From assembly GCF_000011305.1 (NCBI RefSeq), contig NC_004320.1:1-48672 (forward strand): a DNA stretch of 48,672 nucleotides. Reading direction: 5' to 3'. This stretch comes from Corynebacterium efficiens YS-314 (GTDB taxonomy: Bacteria; Actinomycetota; Actinomycetes; Mycobacteriales; Mycobacteriaceae). This document shows, piece after piece, positions 24,927 through 33,250 of the stretch; position 1 is the stretch's first letter; every line of letters begins with the position of its first letter. The translations under genes and the position numbers were made by a program. The notes beneath the pieces are model-generated. The model worked only from the letters and a program-made list of their open reading frames with translations. It ran no database searches and had not been told where the DNA came from.

Positions 24927-25259
24927 TCAGGTGCAGGTGCAGCCGTCCGGCGAGCAGCAGTCCGGATCGATGGTGACCACCAACTCGAGCAACTCGCTCA
25001 GGGCGTGACCCAGCCGGGGATCAGCCAGCGAATACCAGACGTTGCGCCCCTGGGGGGTGGCGGACACCAGCCCGCATCCGCGCAGGCAAGCCAACTGATT
25101 CGACATCACCTGCTTGGAGACACCCAACTGCCGGGCCAGCACGGACGGTCGGGCGGGCCCGTGACGCAGGGTCAATAAAATCTCGGTCCGGGTGTCATCG
25201 GAGAGGGCATTGCCCACCCGGGACAACGCCGAGGTGTGAGTGACGGTCACCGTGCTCAT
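24927..25259 (-). CDS. ArsR/SmtB-family metal sensor, CmtR-like
   Basis: 110 residues. Winged HTH (RPSVLARQLGVSKQVMSNQLACLRGCGLVSATPQGRNVWYSL) with Cys58 and Cys62 in CLRGCG, and a Cys-rich tail DPDCCSPDGCTCT. Cysteines in the recognition helix plus one in the C-terminal tail are the metal ligands in CmtR. It probably represses itself and perhaps the downstream DsbA-VKOR genes, which start 105 bases further on. Confidence 0.9.
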   Translation of the reverse strand: MSTVTVTHTSALSRVGNALSDDTRTEILLTLRHGPARPSVLARQLGVSKQVMSNQLACLRGCGLVSATPQGRNVWYSLADPRLGHALSELLELVVTIDPDCCSPDGCTCT

Positions 25260-25269
25260 AGTCGTAGAC

Positions 25270-25289
25270 AGTACACAATCCCCTGTACT
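25270..25289. promoter_or_regulatory. Operator-like inverted repeat upstream of the ArsR gene
   Basis: AGTACA and TGTACT separated by eight bases lie 11 bases before the ArsR start, a typical position for an autoregulatory ArsR site. Confidence 0.5.
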
Positions 25290-25403
25290 AGTCCTCGATG
25301 CACTCGGCGGGGTACTACGAGATGACCGGGACCATGTTCGGAGCCCGGACCACAGACGCGGGCCTGAGAGCCAGGACCGGGTTTTCTCTCGGGTGGGGTG
25401 GGT

Positions 25404-26189
25404 TTAGAAGGTGATGCCGTGCTCGGCGAACCAGGGGGCCGGGTCCACGGCACCGCTACCGGTCGGGTAGAGCTCAAAATGTAGGTGGGAACCGGTGGAA
25501 AACCCTCGGTTACCCATGCCGGCGATCTTCTGGCCGGCGGTGACGCGCTCACCTACGCTCACGTCAAGGGTTTCCATGTGGCCGTAGACGGCAATGGAGC
25601 CGTCATCGTGCTGGATGCGGATCCACTGGCCGAAACCGGAGGCCGGGCCGGAGTCGATGACGGTACCGCCCATGGCGGCGAGGATCGGGGTACCCACGAC
25701 GTTGGCGATGTCCAGGCCGGCGTGGAGGCTGCCCCAGCGCATGCCGAAACCGGAGGTGAAGGTGCCTTCGGTCGGTTTGACCACGGATGAGGCGTTGGCA
25801 AGGCGTTCTGCCTCGAGGCGTTCTGCCTCGAGGCGCTCTGCTTCGGCACGGGCGGCCTCGGCACGTTCGTCGGCGTACTCAACCGCCTTGTCCAGTTGCT
25901 CGTCGAGGTTGGCTACCGGCTTATACTCCGAGATCGTCAGGATCTGCGGTGCCACCTCCGTCGCGCCCGAGGGCAGTGCGGTGTCATCGGCGGTCAGCTC
26001 CACATCGACGGTGGCGACCTCCGGGGACACCGGGGCCTCGCCCTGCAGCGTGGCGGCGGTGGCCCCACCGATCCCGGCCGAGGAGACCGCGCCGGCGGCC
26101 ACGGCCACCAGGGCCACGCGGCTCTTGGTCTGCGAGGTGGTGATCTTGCGGTGTTTTCCTCCGGCTGGTCGCTGAGCCTTCAGTCGCAT
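25404..26189 (-). CDS. Secreted M23 metallopeptidase (peptidoglycan endopeptidase)
   Basis: 261 residues. A basic N-terminus and hydrophobic segment (RVALVAVAAGAVSSAGIGGATAA) form an export signal. A helical region with ERLEAERLEAERLA repeats precedes the M23 domain (about 140-261). Zinc ligands are in SLHAGLDIA (HxxxD) and GSHLHFELYP (HxH), with YGHM and VGERVTAGQKIAGMGNRG also conserved. It would cut cross-links in the cell wall. The upstream in-frame Met codons are weak, so the start may be a little further in. Confidence 0.9.
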   Translation of the reverse strand: MRLKAQRPAGGKHRKITTSQTKSRVALVAVAAGAVSSAGIGGATAATLQGEAPVSPEVATVDVELTADDTALPSGATEVAPQILTISEYKPVANLDEQLDKAVEYADERAEAARAEAERLEAERLEAERLANASSVVKPTEGTFTSGFGMRWGSLHAGLDIANVVGTPILAAMGGTVIDSGPASGFGQWIRIQHDDGSIAVYGHMETLDVSVGERVTAGQKIAGMGNRGFSTGSHLHFELYPTGSGAVDPAPWFAEHGITF

Positions 26190-26614
26190 GAATCTTCTTC
26201 CATCGTTGTCCGTTGGCCCGCTCCACTCGATCCCAACGCTGTACCCGTTGGAGACCCGATTGTGACCGTTCCGTTATTTACGGACGTAACACTAGCGTCT
26301 CCCTCCCCAAAAGGTCCAGCCGGAAGGGGGGCTTGGCGACTCTTCCACCTTCGTCACAGTCGACTCACCAGGGATTGTCAGGGGGCTGGGGGTGCCCACC
26401 GCGTGGCGGAGGGCTGTTCCCCCCCCATAGTGGACCCCCATAGAAATCGGGCAGGGCCGGGGTAGCCCTGGGCAACACTCCGGCCATCGCCGGCTTCCCG
26501 ACTGCTCCCGACCACCGTCCACCGGTATCACCTGGTGGGCGGGGACAGGGAGGGGGTGCCGGTTCCCTGGGTGTCGTGGTGGGCCAGCGAGCCCTCGACG
26601 GTGTCGGGGGTGGC
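26190..26614. other. Intergenic region between the M23 and CopD-CtaG genes
   Basis: No gene is supported. The part next to the M23 gene should hold its promoter; CCGTAAATAACGG near 26272-26284 is a short palindrome. The remainder (26400-26600) is GC-rich with C/G runs and no recognised signal. Confidence 0.3.
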
Positions 26615-28624
26615 CTACCCCCCGGCAATCCTGGCGGTTTCGCCCCTACCCCGCACCTGGCGGATGAGCAGAAGAACGACGACGGCCAGTGGGACTATGC
26701 CTGCTGCCCAGGCCAGAACGGCGGTGCGTTGATTGGCGAGCAGGTCCAGCTCCCAGGGAAGGAGCAGCGAGCGGTAGAACTCCTCGCCCAAGATGGTGTC
26801 GAGTTGGAGGAGGTAGGGGCCGAAGAGCAGGTGGACGGGCAGGGAGGCGACCAGCCAGCCCAGGCGGACCGTGGCTGGGCGACGGCGCGGGATCAGGTCG
26901 GGACCGAGCATCCCCCAGAAGTAGAAGCAACCGGAGACCAGGAGCACGGTGTTCATGATCAGCTGCCCCGCGTACTTGGAGATCAGCAGCTCATAGAGCG
27001 GGATGAACAGGTACATGACGTAGAAGAACACCAGGAACTGCAGGGTGTTGACCACCGGATGGGTGATCACCCCCACCAACCGGCTGCGGGTGAAGGCGTG
27101 CACCCAGTCGTGGATATTCGGCCTACCTGGGGCCCCCGGGGCGAAGGCGGTCATCAGCAGGGTCAGCGGGGCACCCAGCACCAGGAAGATGGGGATGACC
27201 AGCGACAAGATGATGTGGCCGACCATGTGCACCGAGAAGACCGCGGGCATATTCAGCCCGATCCCGGAGCTCATCGTCACCAGCAGGGTCACACATCCGG
27301 CCAACCACCAGGCGGTGGGGGTACTCGACCAGGTGTGACCTGCTTGGCGGGTGCGCCACACAGCGGAGAGATAGCCGACGGCCAGCAGCAGGGCGAGGGC
27401 ACCAAACAGCAGGTCAAAGCGCCACATGCCCCACACGTTGAGGATGGTGGGCTTCTCGGACAGCTCGTAGCCGAGCTTGGTGGCCATCTGCGAGAGGTTC
27501 GGGATGCGCGGTGGGGGCGGCGGGGTGCGCCCCATGGTGATGGCGATACCGGTGACCGCCGCCATGACAAGCACCTCGACGATGGCGACCTGGCGGAACA
27601 GGCGGCGATCAGCGGGGTTGGCCTGCACCTGCGGAATGACCCACGCCCGGTGGATCCACCCGAAGACACCGAGGATGATCACCCCGGCCGTCTTGGCGAC
27701 GATGATCAGCCCGTAGCGGGTGGTCAGCAGGTCGGTCAGTTCGATGCGGATGGCGGCGTTGACCAGCCCGGAAATGGCCATGACGATGATGGAGCCTAGG
27801 GCGATCGTCGAGTAGCGGCGCAGTGCGATATCCAGGTCAGGTCCCAGGCGGCGGCCGTGGGCAAGCAGGGCCATGAGTCCGCCGACCCACAGGACTAAGA
27901 AGACCAGGTGCCACAGGTAGGAGTTGGTGCCGTGGTCGTGGTTACCGCCCGAGGAGGAGTGCCCTGTCAGGCCCAGGGGGATGATCATGAGGATTGACCC
28001 GAGGAGCAACAGTGGTTGGGTGATCCACGCCCGGCTCATCATGCCTGTAAGTCCGGTGACCAGGGCAATAAGGGCGACGATCAGCCACACCTGGGCCATG
28101 GCCACCTGCTCGACGGCCACCGTCAGGGTCTCCAGGCCCAGTGTCTGGGCCAGGGGGGTGCCGGAGACATCTGAGAGCACCAGCGGGATCATCAACAACG
28201 CGATCAGTCCGAAGCAGATGGCCGCGACCGCACCGGTACGCGAGGCCAGGTGCCCGTCCACACTCAACGAGGCCTGGTGCAGGCGGTCGTGATCACCGCC
28301 GGGCAACCGTGGGGAGATGAGGAAAGCAGCGAACAGGAAAGAACCGGCGGACAGGGCAGCGAGCATCCAACCGACCGCACGGAAAAACGGCAACCCGAAG
28401 GTGGTCGCGATGCCCGGGTTGGGGATCCCCAGGGCCGCGAGGGATTCGCCGAGGAAGCTGTAGGCCACCGTCCCGCCGATGGCACCGGCGACGGCGAAAA
28501 AGAGCAGGTACAACGGCCAGGTGGGGCGTACCCGCTCCTGAGGCCGGCTCCCGATGGTGGGGGTCGTCCCTGTGGTCGTATCCGTGGCAGTGGGGGTGAT
28601 GTTGTCGTCTACCGGGTGGGTCAT
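26615..28624 (-). CDS. CopD-CtaG fusion membrane protein (copper handling, cytochrome oxidase assembly)
   Basis: About 669 residues from the ATG at 28624 (MTHPVDDNITP); the frame is open further upstream, so a start at 28663 cannot be excluded. The N-terminal half has the CopD pattern: helices, GGNHDHGTNSYLWHLVFLVLWVGGLMALL and LRRYSTIALGSIIVMAISG. The C-terminal half matches caa3 oxidase assembly factor CtaG: SVHMVGHIILSLVIPIFLVLGAP, MYLFIPLYELL, LVSGCFYFWGMLGPD. Such fusions are usual in corynebacteria and mycobacteria. It is divergent from copC across about 300 bases. Likely role is copper uptake and delivery to the CuB site of cytochrome oxidase. Confidence 0.9.
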   Translation of the reverse strand: MTHPVDDNITPTATDTTTGTTPTIGSRPQERVRPTWPLYLLFFAVAGAIGGTVAYSFLGESLAALGIPNPGIATTFGLPFFRAVGWMLAALSAGSFLFAAFLISPRLPGGDHDRLHQASLSVDGHLASRTGAVAAICFGLIALLMIPLVLSDVSGTPLAQTLGLETLTVAVEQVAMAQVWLIVALIALVTGLTGMMSRAWITQPLLLLGSILMIIPLGLTGHSSSGGNHDHGTNSYLWHLVFLVLWVGGLMALLAHGRRLGPDLDIALRRYSTIALGSIIVMAISGLVNAAIRIELTDLLTTRYGLIIVAKTAGVIILGVFGWIHRAWVIPQVQANPADRRLFRQVAIVEVLVMAAVTGIAITMGRTPPPPPRIPNLSQMATKLGYELSEKPTILNVWGMWRFDLLFGALALLLAVGYLSAVWRTRQAGHTWSSTPTAWWLAGCVTLLVTMSSGIGLNMPAVFSVHMVGHIILSLVIPIFLVLGAPLTLLMTAFAPGAPGRPNIHDWVHAFTRSRLVGVITHPVVNTLQFLVFFYVMYLFIPLYELLISKYAGQLIMNTVLLVSGCFYFWGMLGPDLIPRRRPATVRLGWLVASLPVHLLFGPYLLQLDTILGEEFYRSLLLPWELDLLANQRTAVLAWAAGIVPLAVVVLLLIRQVRGRGETARIAGG

Positions 28625-28922
28625 CTGTGTCCATTTCGCTGTCCATGCCGCCTCCGCTCTCATGGTGTGCTCGGAAGCGGGCGTGAGGTTCACCCTAATG
28701 GGGCCTGCGGGTGTTCTTGTAAATTGCCCAGGGACCGGTCTCTTCCTCCGGTTCGCACCCTGCAGGGGTGCACCAACCTGGGAAGAACAACACCCGGTGA
28801 AGGCGGCGTGGTCGGGAACTTTCCTCCCGCCCGTTCCGACCAGTGTCTTGGTACCTCCCGCAGGCAGGTGCCTTAGTCGCTCACATCCGGTTGAAGAACC
28901 GGCCCAGTCCAGGAGGACTTTC

Positions 28923-29513
28923 GTGATCATCTCCCCCATGCTCCCTCGTCGTGTGCTGGCTACTGTTGTGGCGGTCGGGGCCCTGACCGTCGTAGCCACC
29001 CCGGTTGCCCTCGCGCATGACTCCGTGATCGGCGGCACTCCCGCGGACGGTGAAGTGGTCGAGGAATTTCCGCGCAGCATCGAGCTGGAGTTCTCCGGGC
29101 TGCCCCAGGAGGGTTTCAGCACCGTGGCCATCACCGACCAGGACTCCGGTGATCTCCTGTTCAGTGGTGAGCCGACCATCGACGGCCGACTGGTGACCCT
29201 TGATCTACCTGCGGATGTCAGCGGCGGGCCAGGTGACTACACCGTCGGCTTCCAGATCCTCTCCTCCGACGGCCACGCCACCCGCAGCGCGACCACCTTC
29301 ACCGTCGCCGGTGACGCCCAAACGACCGCCACCACCACGGGCGCCGACGCCGAGCCGGTGGAGGAGACCCCCGCTGCCGAGAACACCGCCGAGGAAGACA
29401 CCTCCGGATGGAGCGATCTGATAGTCCCGACCCTCGTGGGACTGGCCGTCTTCGGGGCCATCGCCGGTGCCGGTGCCGGTGTCCTGGTCGTCCGACGTCG
29501 TGACGCGCGTTAA
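28923..29513 (+). CDS. copC: CopC-family copper-binding protein
   Basis: 196 residues from GTG at 28923, with AGGAGG six bases upstream; an internal ATG seven codons in is less well placed. Signal peptide RRVLATVVAVGALTVVATPVALA is cleaved before His (AHDSVIGGTPADG), giving the N-terminal histidine that helps bind copper. The beta-sandwich domain carries RSIELEFSG and DGHATRSATTFTV. A Thr/Glu-rich linker and a C-terminal helix with RRRDAR anchor it in the membrane. It hands copper to CopD, whose gene lies divergently upstream. Confidence 0.92.
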   Translation: MIISPMLPRRVLATVVAVGALTVVATPVALAHDSVIGGTPADGEVVEEFPRSIELEFSGLPQEGFSTVAITDQDSGDLLFSGEPTIDGRLVTLDLPADVSGGPGDYTVGFQILSSDGHATRSATTFTVAGDAQTTATTTGADAEPVEETPAAENTAEEDTSGWSDLIVPTLVGLAVFGAIAGAGAGVLVVRRRDAR

Positions 29514-29675
29514 AGAGTGAAAGAGGCACCCGGTACATCCTCCCGTGCAGATGTGCCATGCCACGGGCCCCTCTTCCTGCCTCCGGATATGTCTCAGGAC
29601 CCCCACCTGATGCTGGCCAGGTACCCGAGGACGACCCCGCCAGGGGATGCTTGCAGATTAGTCATTCACCACTGT

Positions 29676-29697
29676 ATGGTCAGCGCATGCTGACCAT
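29676..29697. promoter_or_regulatory. Operator-like palindrome over the cmtR start
   Basis: ATGGTCAGC and GCTGACCAT pair around GCAT, overlapping the cmtR start codon at 29687. Autorepressor sites of ArsR proteins are commonly placed here. Confidence 0.6.
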
Positions 29698-30052
29698 TGC
29701 TTCCCGTCTCGATGTGATGAACCGCCTGGGTCGTGCCATGGCCGATCCCACGCGGTCCCGGATTCTGTTGTCCCTGCTCGATGCCCCGAACTATCCGGCG
29801 CAACTGGCCCGGGAACTAGGGTTGACGCGCTCAAACGTCTCCAATCACCTGACGTGCCTGCGGGACTGCGGGATCGTGGTCGCCGAGCCAGAGGGGCGGC
29901 GCACCCGCTATGACATTGCTGATGACCACCTGGCTCAGGCCTTGACCGCTCTGCTGGAGACCACCCTCGCCGTCGATGAGGACGCCGCCTGCCTGGACCC
30001 GCAGTGCCCGGTCGCCGGTTGCTGCGATACGGACGGAGGCCAGCAGTCATGA
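29687..30052 (+). CDS. cmtR: CmtR-type cadmium/lead-sensing ArsR repressor
   Basis: 121 residues from ATG at 29687; the frame is open upstream but the palindrome and family length favour this start. The winged HTH contains TRSNVSNHLTCLRDCGIVVAEPEGRR with Cys57 and Cys61, and Cys102 lies in DAACLDPQC, the same three positions that bind Cd/Pb in mycobacterial CmtR. It overlaps cadA by four bases (ATGA), so it controls the exporter directly. Confidence 0.93.
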   Translation: MLTIASRLDVMNRLGRAMADPTRSRILLSLLDAPNYPAQLARELGLTRSNVSNHLTCLRDCGIVVAEPEGRRTRYDIADDHLAQALTALLETTLAVDEDAACLDPQCPVAGCCDTDGGQQS

Positions 30053-32022
30053 CGTCTGCCTGTGGTTGTGAACCGTCCGCACCGATGACCGAAGAAGATG
30101 AGCACACCCCGTGGTGGCGTGACCGCGCCATCCTCCTCCCGGTGGCTTCCGGACTGACCCTGCTCCTCGGCCTGATCCTCGAGTGGTTTATCCCGGGGGC
30201 CGGACTGATGGCCACCACCTTGTTCTGGGTTTCCCTTCTGCTGGGTGCTTCCCAGTTCGTTCCCGGGGCACTCAAGGGGCTGTTCACCTCTCGCCGACTG
30301 GGCATCGGGTTACTGATGACCATCAGCGCCACCGGTGCGGTCCTGCTGGGATTCATTGAGGAGGCCGCCGCCCTGGCCTTCCTCTACTCCATCGCCGAGG
30401 CGCTGGAGGATAAGGCGATGGACAAGGCCCGTTCGGGCCTGCGCGCCCTGCTGACACTCATCCCCTCGACCGCCACGATCGTCGCTGCTCACGGGGGTGC
30501 CCGCACCGTACAGGTCGAAGACCTCGTCCCCGGGGACATTCTGCGCCTGGCCGCCGGGGAACGCCTGGCCACCGACGGGGTGGTCCGCTCAGGTCACAGC
30601 AGCCTGGATGTCTCGGCGATCACGGGTGAATCCATCCCCGTCGAAGTCGGGCCCGGCGATGCGGTGCTGGCCGGATCCATCAACACCTCCGGCGCCCTCG
30701 AGGTCAAGGCCACCGCCGCCGGCACGGACAACTCCCTGACCACCGTCGTCAAGCTGGTGGAGCAGGCCCAGAACGACAAGGGCCGACGGGCCCGGATCGC
30801 TGACCGTCTGGCCCGCCCCCTGGTGCCCGGGGTCCTCATCCTGGCCATCCTCGTGGCCGCCATCGGTTCCCTGCTCGGTGATCCCGGTGTGTGGATCGAG
30901 CGTGCCCTGGTCGTCTTGGTGGCCGCTTCCCCGTGCGCGTTGGCGATCTCGGTGCCGGTCACGGTGGTCTCGGCAATCGGGGCGGCCAGTAAATTCGGTG
31001 TGGTCATCAAATCCGGCGCCGCCTTTGAACGCCTCGGCGGCATCCGGCATCTGGCCCTGGACAAGACCGGCACCCTGACCCGCAACCGACCCACCGTCAC
31101 GGAGGTGCTCACCACCGGGGGAGTCAACCGGGCCGAGGTCCTCGACTGGGCGGCGGCACTGGAGGCTCACTCCACCCATCCGCTGGCCGCGGCGATCACC
31201 GCCGCCGCACTCCACCCTCCGGTGGCCCAGCAGGTTTCGGAGGCCGCCGGCCAGGGCATTACCGGAGTCATCACCGGAACCCGGATTGCCGTGGGTAGCC
31301 CCCGCTGGCTTTCCCCTGGGCCTCTGGCCACCGAGGTGGAGTCCCTGGAAGAACAGGGCATGACCGTGGTCATCGTCCACCGCGACGGCCAGCCCGTCGG
31401 TGCGGTGGGGGTGCGCGATGAACTCCGCCCCGAGGCCCCCGAAGTCATCCAGTCGCTGGCGGCTGAGGGTTTCGGGATCACCATGCTCACCGGCGATAAC
31501 ACCCGCACCGCCACCGCCCTGGCCGTCGAGGCCGGCATCCAGGACGTCCGTGCGCAGCTGCGCCCGGAGGACAAGGCCCGGGCCGTGGCTGACCTGCATG
31601 AGCGGGGTCCGGTGGCGATGATCGGCGACGGCATCAACGACGCCCCCGCCCTGGCCTCGGCAGACATCGGCATCGCCATGGGTGCCAGGGGCTCGGACGC
31701 CGCCATCGAGTCCGCGGACGTGGCGTTTACCGGCGATGACCTGCGCCTGATCCCCCGGGCCCTGCACCATGCCCGCCGGGGACGGGCGATCATCAACCAG
31801 AACATCATCCTGTCCCTGGCGATCATCATCGTCCTGTTGCCGCTGGCGATCACCGGTGTGCTGGGGCTGGCTGCCGTCGTGCTGGTCCACGAGGTGGCCG
31901 AGGTTATCGTCATCGCCAACGGCCTGCGAGCCGCGCGGACCAGGCATCCCGACCTGAACCCCGTAAAAACGGCCACGATCACCGCCGACGAGGATGCGCA
32001 CGGAAAGACCCGGGTCTACTAG
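30049..32022 (+). CDS. cadA: P1B-type heavy-metal exporting ATPase (CadA-like)
   Basis: 657 residues from ATG at 30049, with GGAGG upstream and coupled to cmtR. The N-terminus has no full metal-binding domain, only a short Cys-containing MTSACGCEP. Present are TGES (ITGESIPVE), the transport motif SPCAL, the phosphorylation site DKTGTLT, the HP locus (HSTHPLAAAI), TGDN and GDGINDAPALA. SPC with cmtR control points to Cd/Zn/Pb export across the cytoplasmic membrane. Confidence 0.94.
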   Translation: MTSACGCEPSAPMTEEDEHTPWWRDRAILLPVASGLTLLLGLILEWFIPGAGLMATTLFWVSLLLGASQFVPGALKGLFTSRRLGIGLLMTISATGAVLLGFIEEAAALAFLYSIAEALEDKAMDKARSGLRALLTLIPSTATIVAAHGGARTVQVEDLVPGDILRLAAGERLATDGVVRSGHSSLDVSAITGESIPVEVGPGDAVLAGSINTSGALEVKATAAGTDNSLTTVVKLVEQAQNDKGRRARIADRLARPLVPGVLILAILVAAIGSLLGDPGVWIERALVVLVAASPCALAISVPVTVVSAIGAASKFGVVIKSGAAFERLGGIRHLALDKTGTLTRNRPTVTEVLTTGGVNRAEVLDWAAALEAHSTHPLAAAITAAALHPPVAQQVSEAAGQGITGVITGTRIAVGSPRWLSPGPLATEVESLEEQGMTVVIVHRDGQPVGAVGVRDELRPEAPEVIQSLAAEGFGITMLTGDNTRTATALAVEAGIQDVRAQLRPEDKARAVADLHERGPVAMIGDGINDAPALASADIGIAMGARGSDAAIESADVAFTGDDLRLIPRALHHARRGRAIINQNIILSLAIIIVLLPLAITGVLGLAAVVLVHEVAEVIVIANGLRAARTRHPDLNPVKTATITADEDAHGKTRVY

Positions 32023-32086
32023 TGCTTTCACTCATCAGCAACCTGCGACAGGATGCACTGTCTCACCGGACGGAACAGTAGAATCT

Positions 32087-33127
32087 ATGGCTGTGAGCAG
32101 CACACGTGAGCGCAGGTACGAGCGGGCCGCGCAGAAGAAGGGCTGGAGGACATTCCTCCGGCCGGGCTGGGTGTTCGGTGTCCTCGCCATCATCGCTTTC
32201 TCCTATTTCTCCTTTACCTTTCTGGCCCCGTGGCAGCTGAGCAGGGACGGTGCCATCGTCGAGCGCAACGATCAGATCGAGGCCGCCTTCGAGGTCGAGC
32301 CCGTCCCCGCCGAGGAGGTCTTCGACGCCCAGGGCAGCATTGAGCCTGAGGAGGAATGGGCGCGGGTCATCCTTGAGGGCCACTACCTGCCCGAGGATGA
32401 GGTCTTGATGCGCAACCGTCCGGTCGACTCCTCCCCTGCCTTCCACGCCCTGACTCCCTTCCAGCTGAACTCCGGTGAGGTGATCCTGGTCAACCGTGGT
32501 TTTCAACCGCCGTTCGAGGGCGGTGTCCCCCCGATGGACACCCCGCCGACCGGTGAGCAGTCCATTCTCGGCCACGCCCGATTTGCCGAGCAGACACCGA
32601 TGTCCCCGCCGATCGAGGACCAGGGCTACCGCCAGGTCTACGGCATCAACACCGAGCAGATCGCCGAGGTGACCGGCACCAATCTCGCACAGGACTATGT
32701 GCAGCTGGCCGAGGGACAGGCCGGGGAGATCAACGCCATCCCGGTGCCCATGCTCGACCGGGGATCGCACCTGTCCTATGCCTTCCAGTGGATCGCCTTC
32801 GGCATCATGGCCCCGCTCGGCCTGGGCTACTTCATCTGGGCGGAACTGAAGGAACGCCGCCGCGTGCGCCGCGAGGAGGCCGAGCTTTCCGTCGACGCCA
32901 CATCCTCGCAGCAAACCGGGGCCCCACAGGACGGTGACACGGATTCCGGCACGATGGGCACCCTCCGCACCACTCATCCGGATAACGACACCCCTGGCCC
33001 CGCCCCTACCGGAACCACCACGTCCGCATCCTCCGGTGCCCGTTCACGCATGTTGCACGACCGCTACGGTGACAGTCGACCGGATCACTCCCGGAAGTTC
33101 GCCACCCGCCGGCGCGAGCGGTTCTAA
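32087..33127 (+). CDS. SURF1-family cytochrome oxidase assembly protein
   Basis: 346 residues from ATG at 32087. First helix WVFGVLAIIAFSYFSFTFLAPWQLSR; a large extracytoplasmic domain with VILEGHYLPEDEVLMRNRPVD and FQLNSGEVILVNRGF; then a second helix (YAFQWIAFGIMAPLGLGYFIW), the SURF1 hairpin layout. A disordered Thr/Pro tail follows. SURF1 supports haem a insertion into cytochrome oxidase. Placement between two metal ATPases is unusual and, with CtaG nearby, suggests the module protects or supports terminal oxidase maturation. Confidence 0.93.
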   Translation: MAVSSTRERRYERAAQKKGWRTFLRPGWVFGVLAIIAFSYFSFTFLAPWQLSRDGAIVERNDQIEAAFEVEPVPAEEVFDAQGSIEPEEEWARVILEGHYLPEDEVLMRNRPVDSSPAFHALTPFQLNSGEVILVNRGFQPPFEGGVPPMDTPPTGEQSILGHARFAEQTPMSPPIEDQGYRQVYGINTEQIAEVTGTNLAQDYVQLAEGQAGEINAIPVPMLDRGSHLSYAFQWIAFGIMAPLGLGYFIWAELKERRRVRREEAELSVDATSSQQTGAPQDGDTDSGTMGTLRTTHPDNDTPGPAPTGTTTSASSGARSRMLHDRYGDSRPDHSRKFATRRRERF

Positions 33128-33250
33128 CCGTGGCCTTCCCCGCAGCACCGTTCAACCCGCCTCACACTTGCGTGGGCCGTACCAGACCGGATGCCATCAA
33201 GCATTTTTAATAAGCTTTCAATAAGGGGTTTTCCCGGCTAGGCTACAGGC

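Noticed and set aside
23539..25008. Long plus-strand frame of 489 codons opposite VKOR, DsbA and ArsR
   Set aside because: It mirrors well-supported minus-strand genes in GC-rich DNA and has Gly/Gln/His-rich composition without domains.
26576..27799. 407-codon plus-strand frame opposite the CopD-CtaG gene
   Set aside because: Gln/Gly/Asp-rich shadow of a clear membrane protein gene; no ribosome site or motif.
28625..28922. Metal riboswitch or attenuator in the copC leader
   Set aside because: Only short hairpins (for example CGGTTGAAGAACCG) are visible and none fits a known class.
30589..32031. 480-codon minus-strand frame opposite cadA
   Set aside because: Composition is typical of an antisense shadow and the plus strand encodes a complete P1B ATPase.
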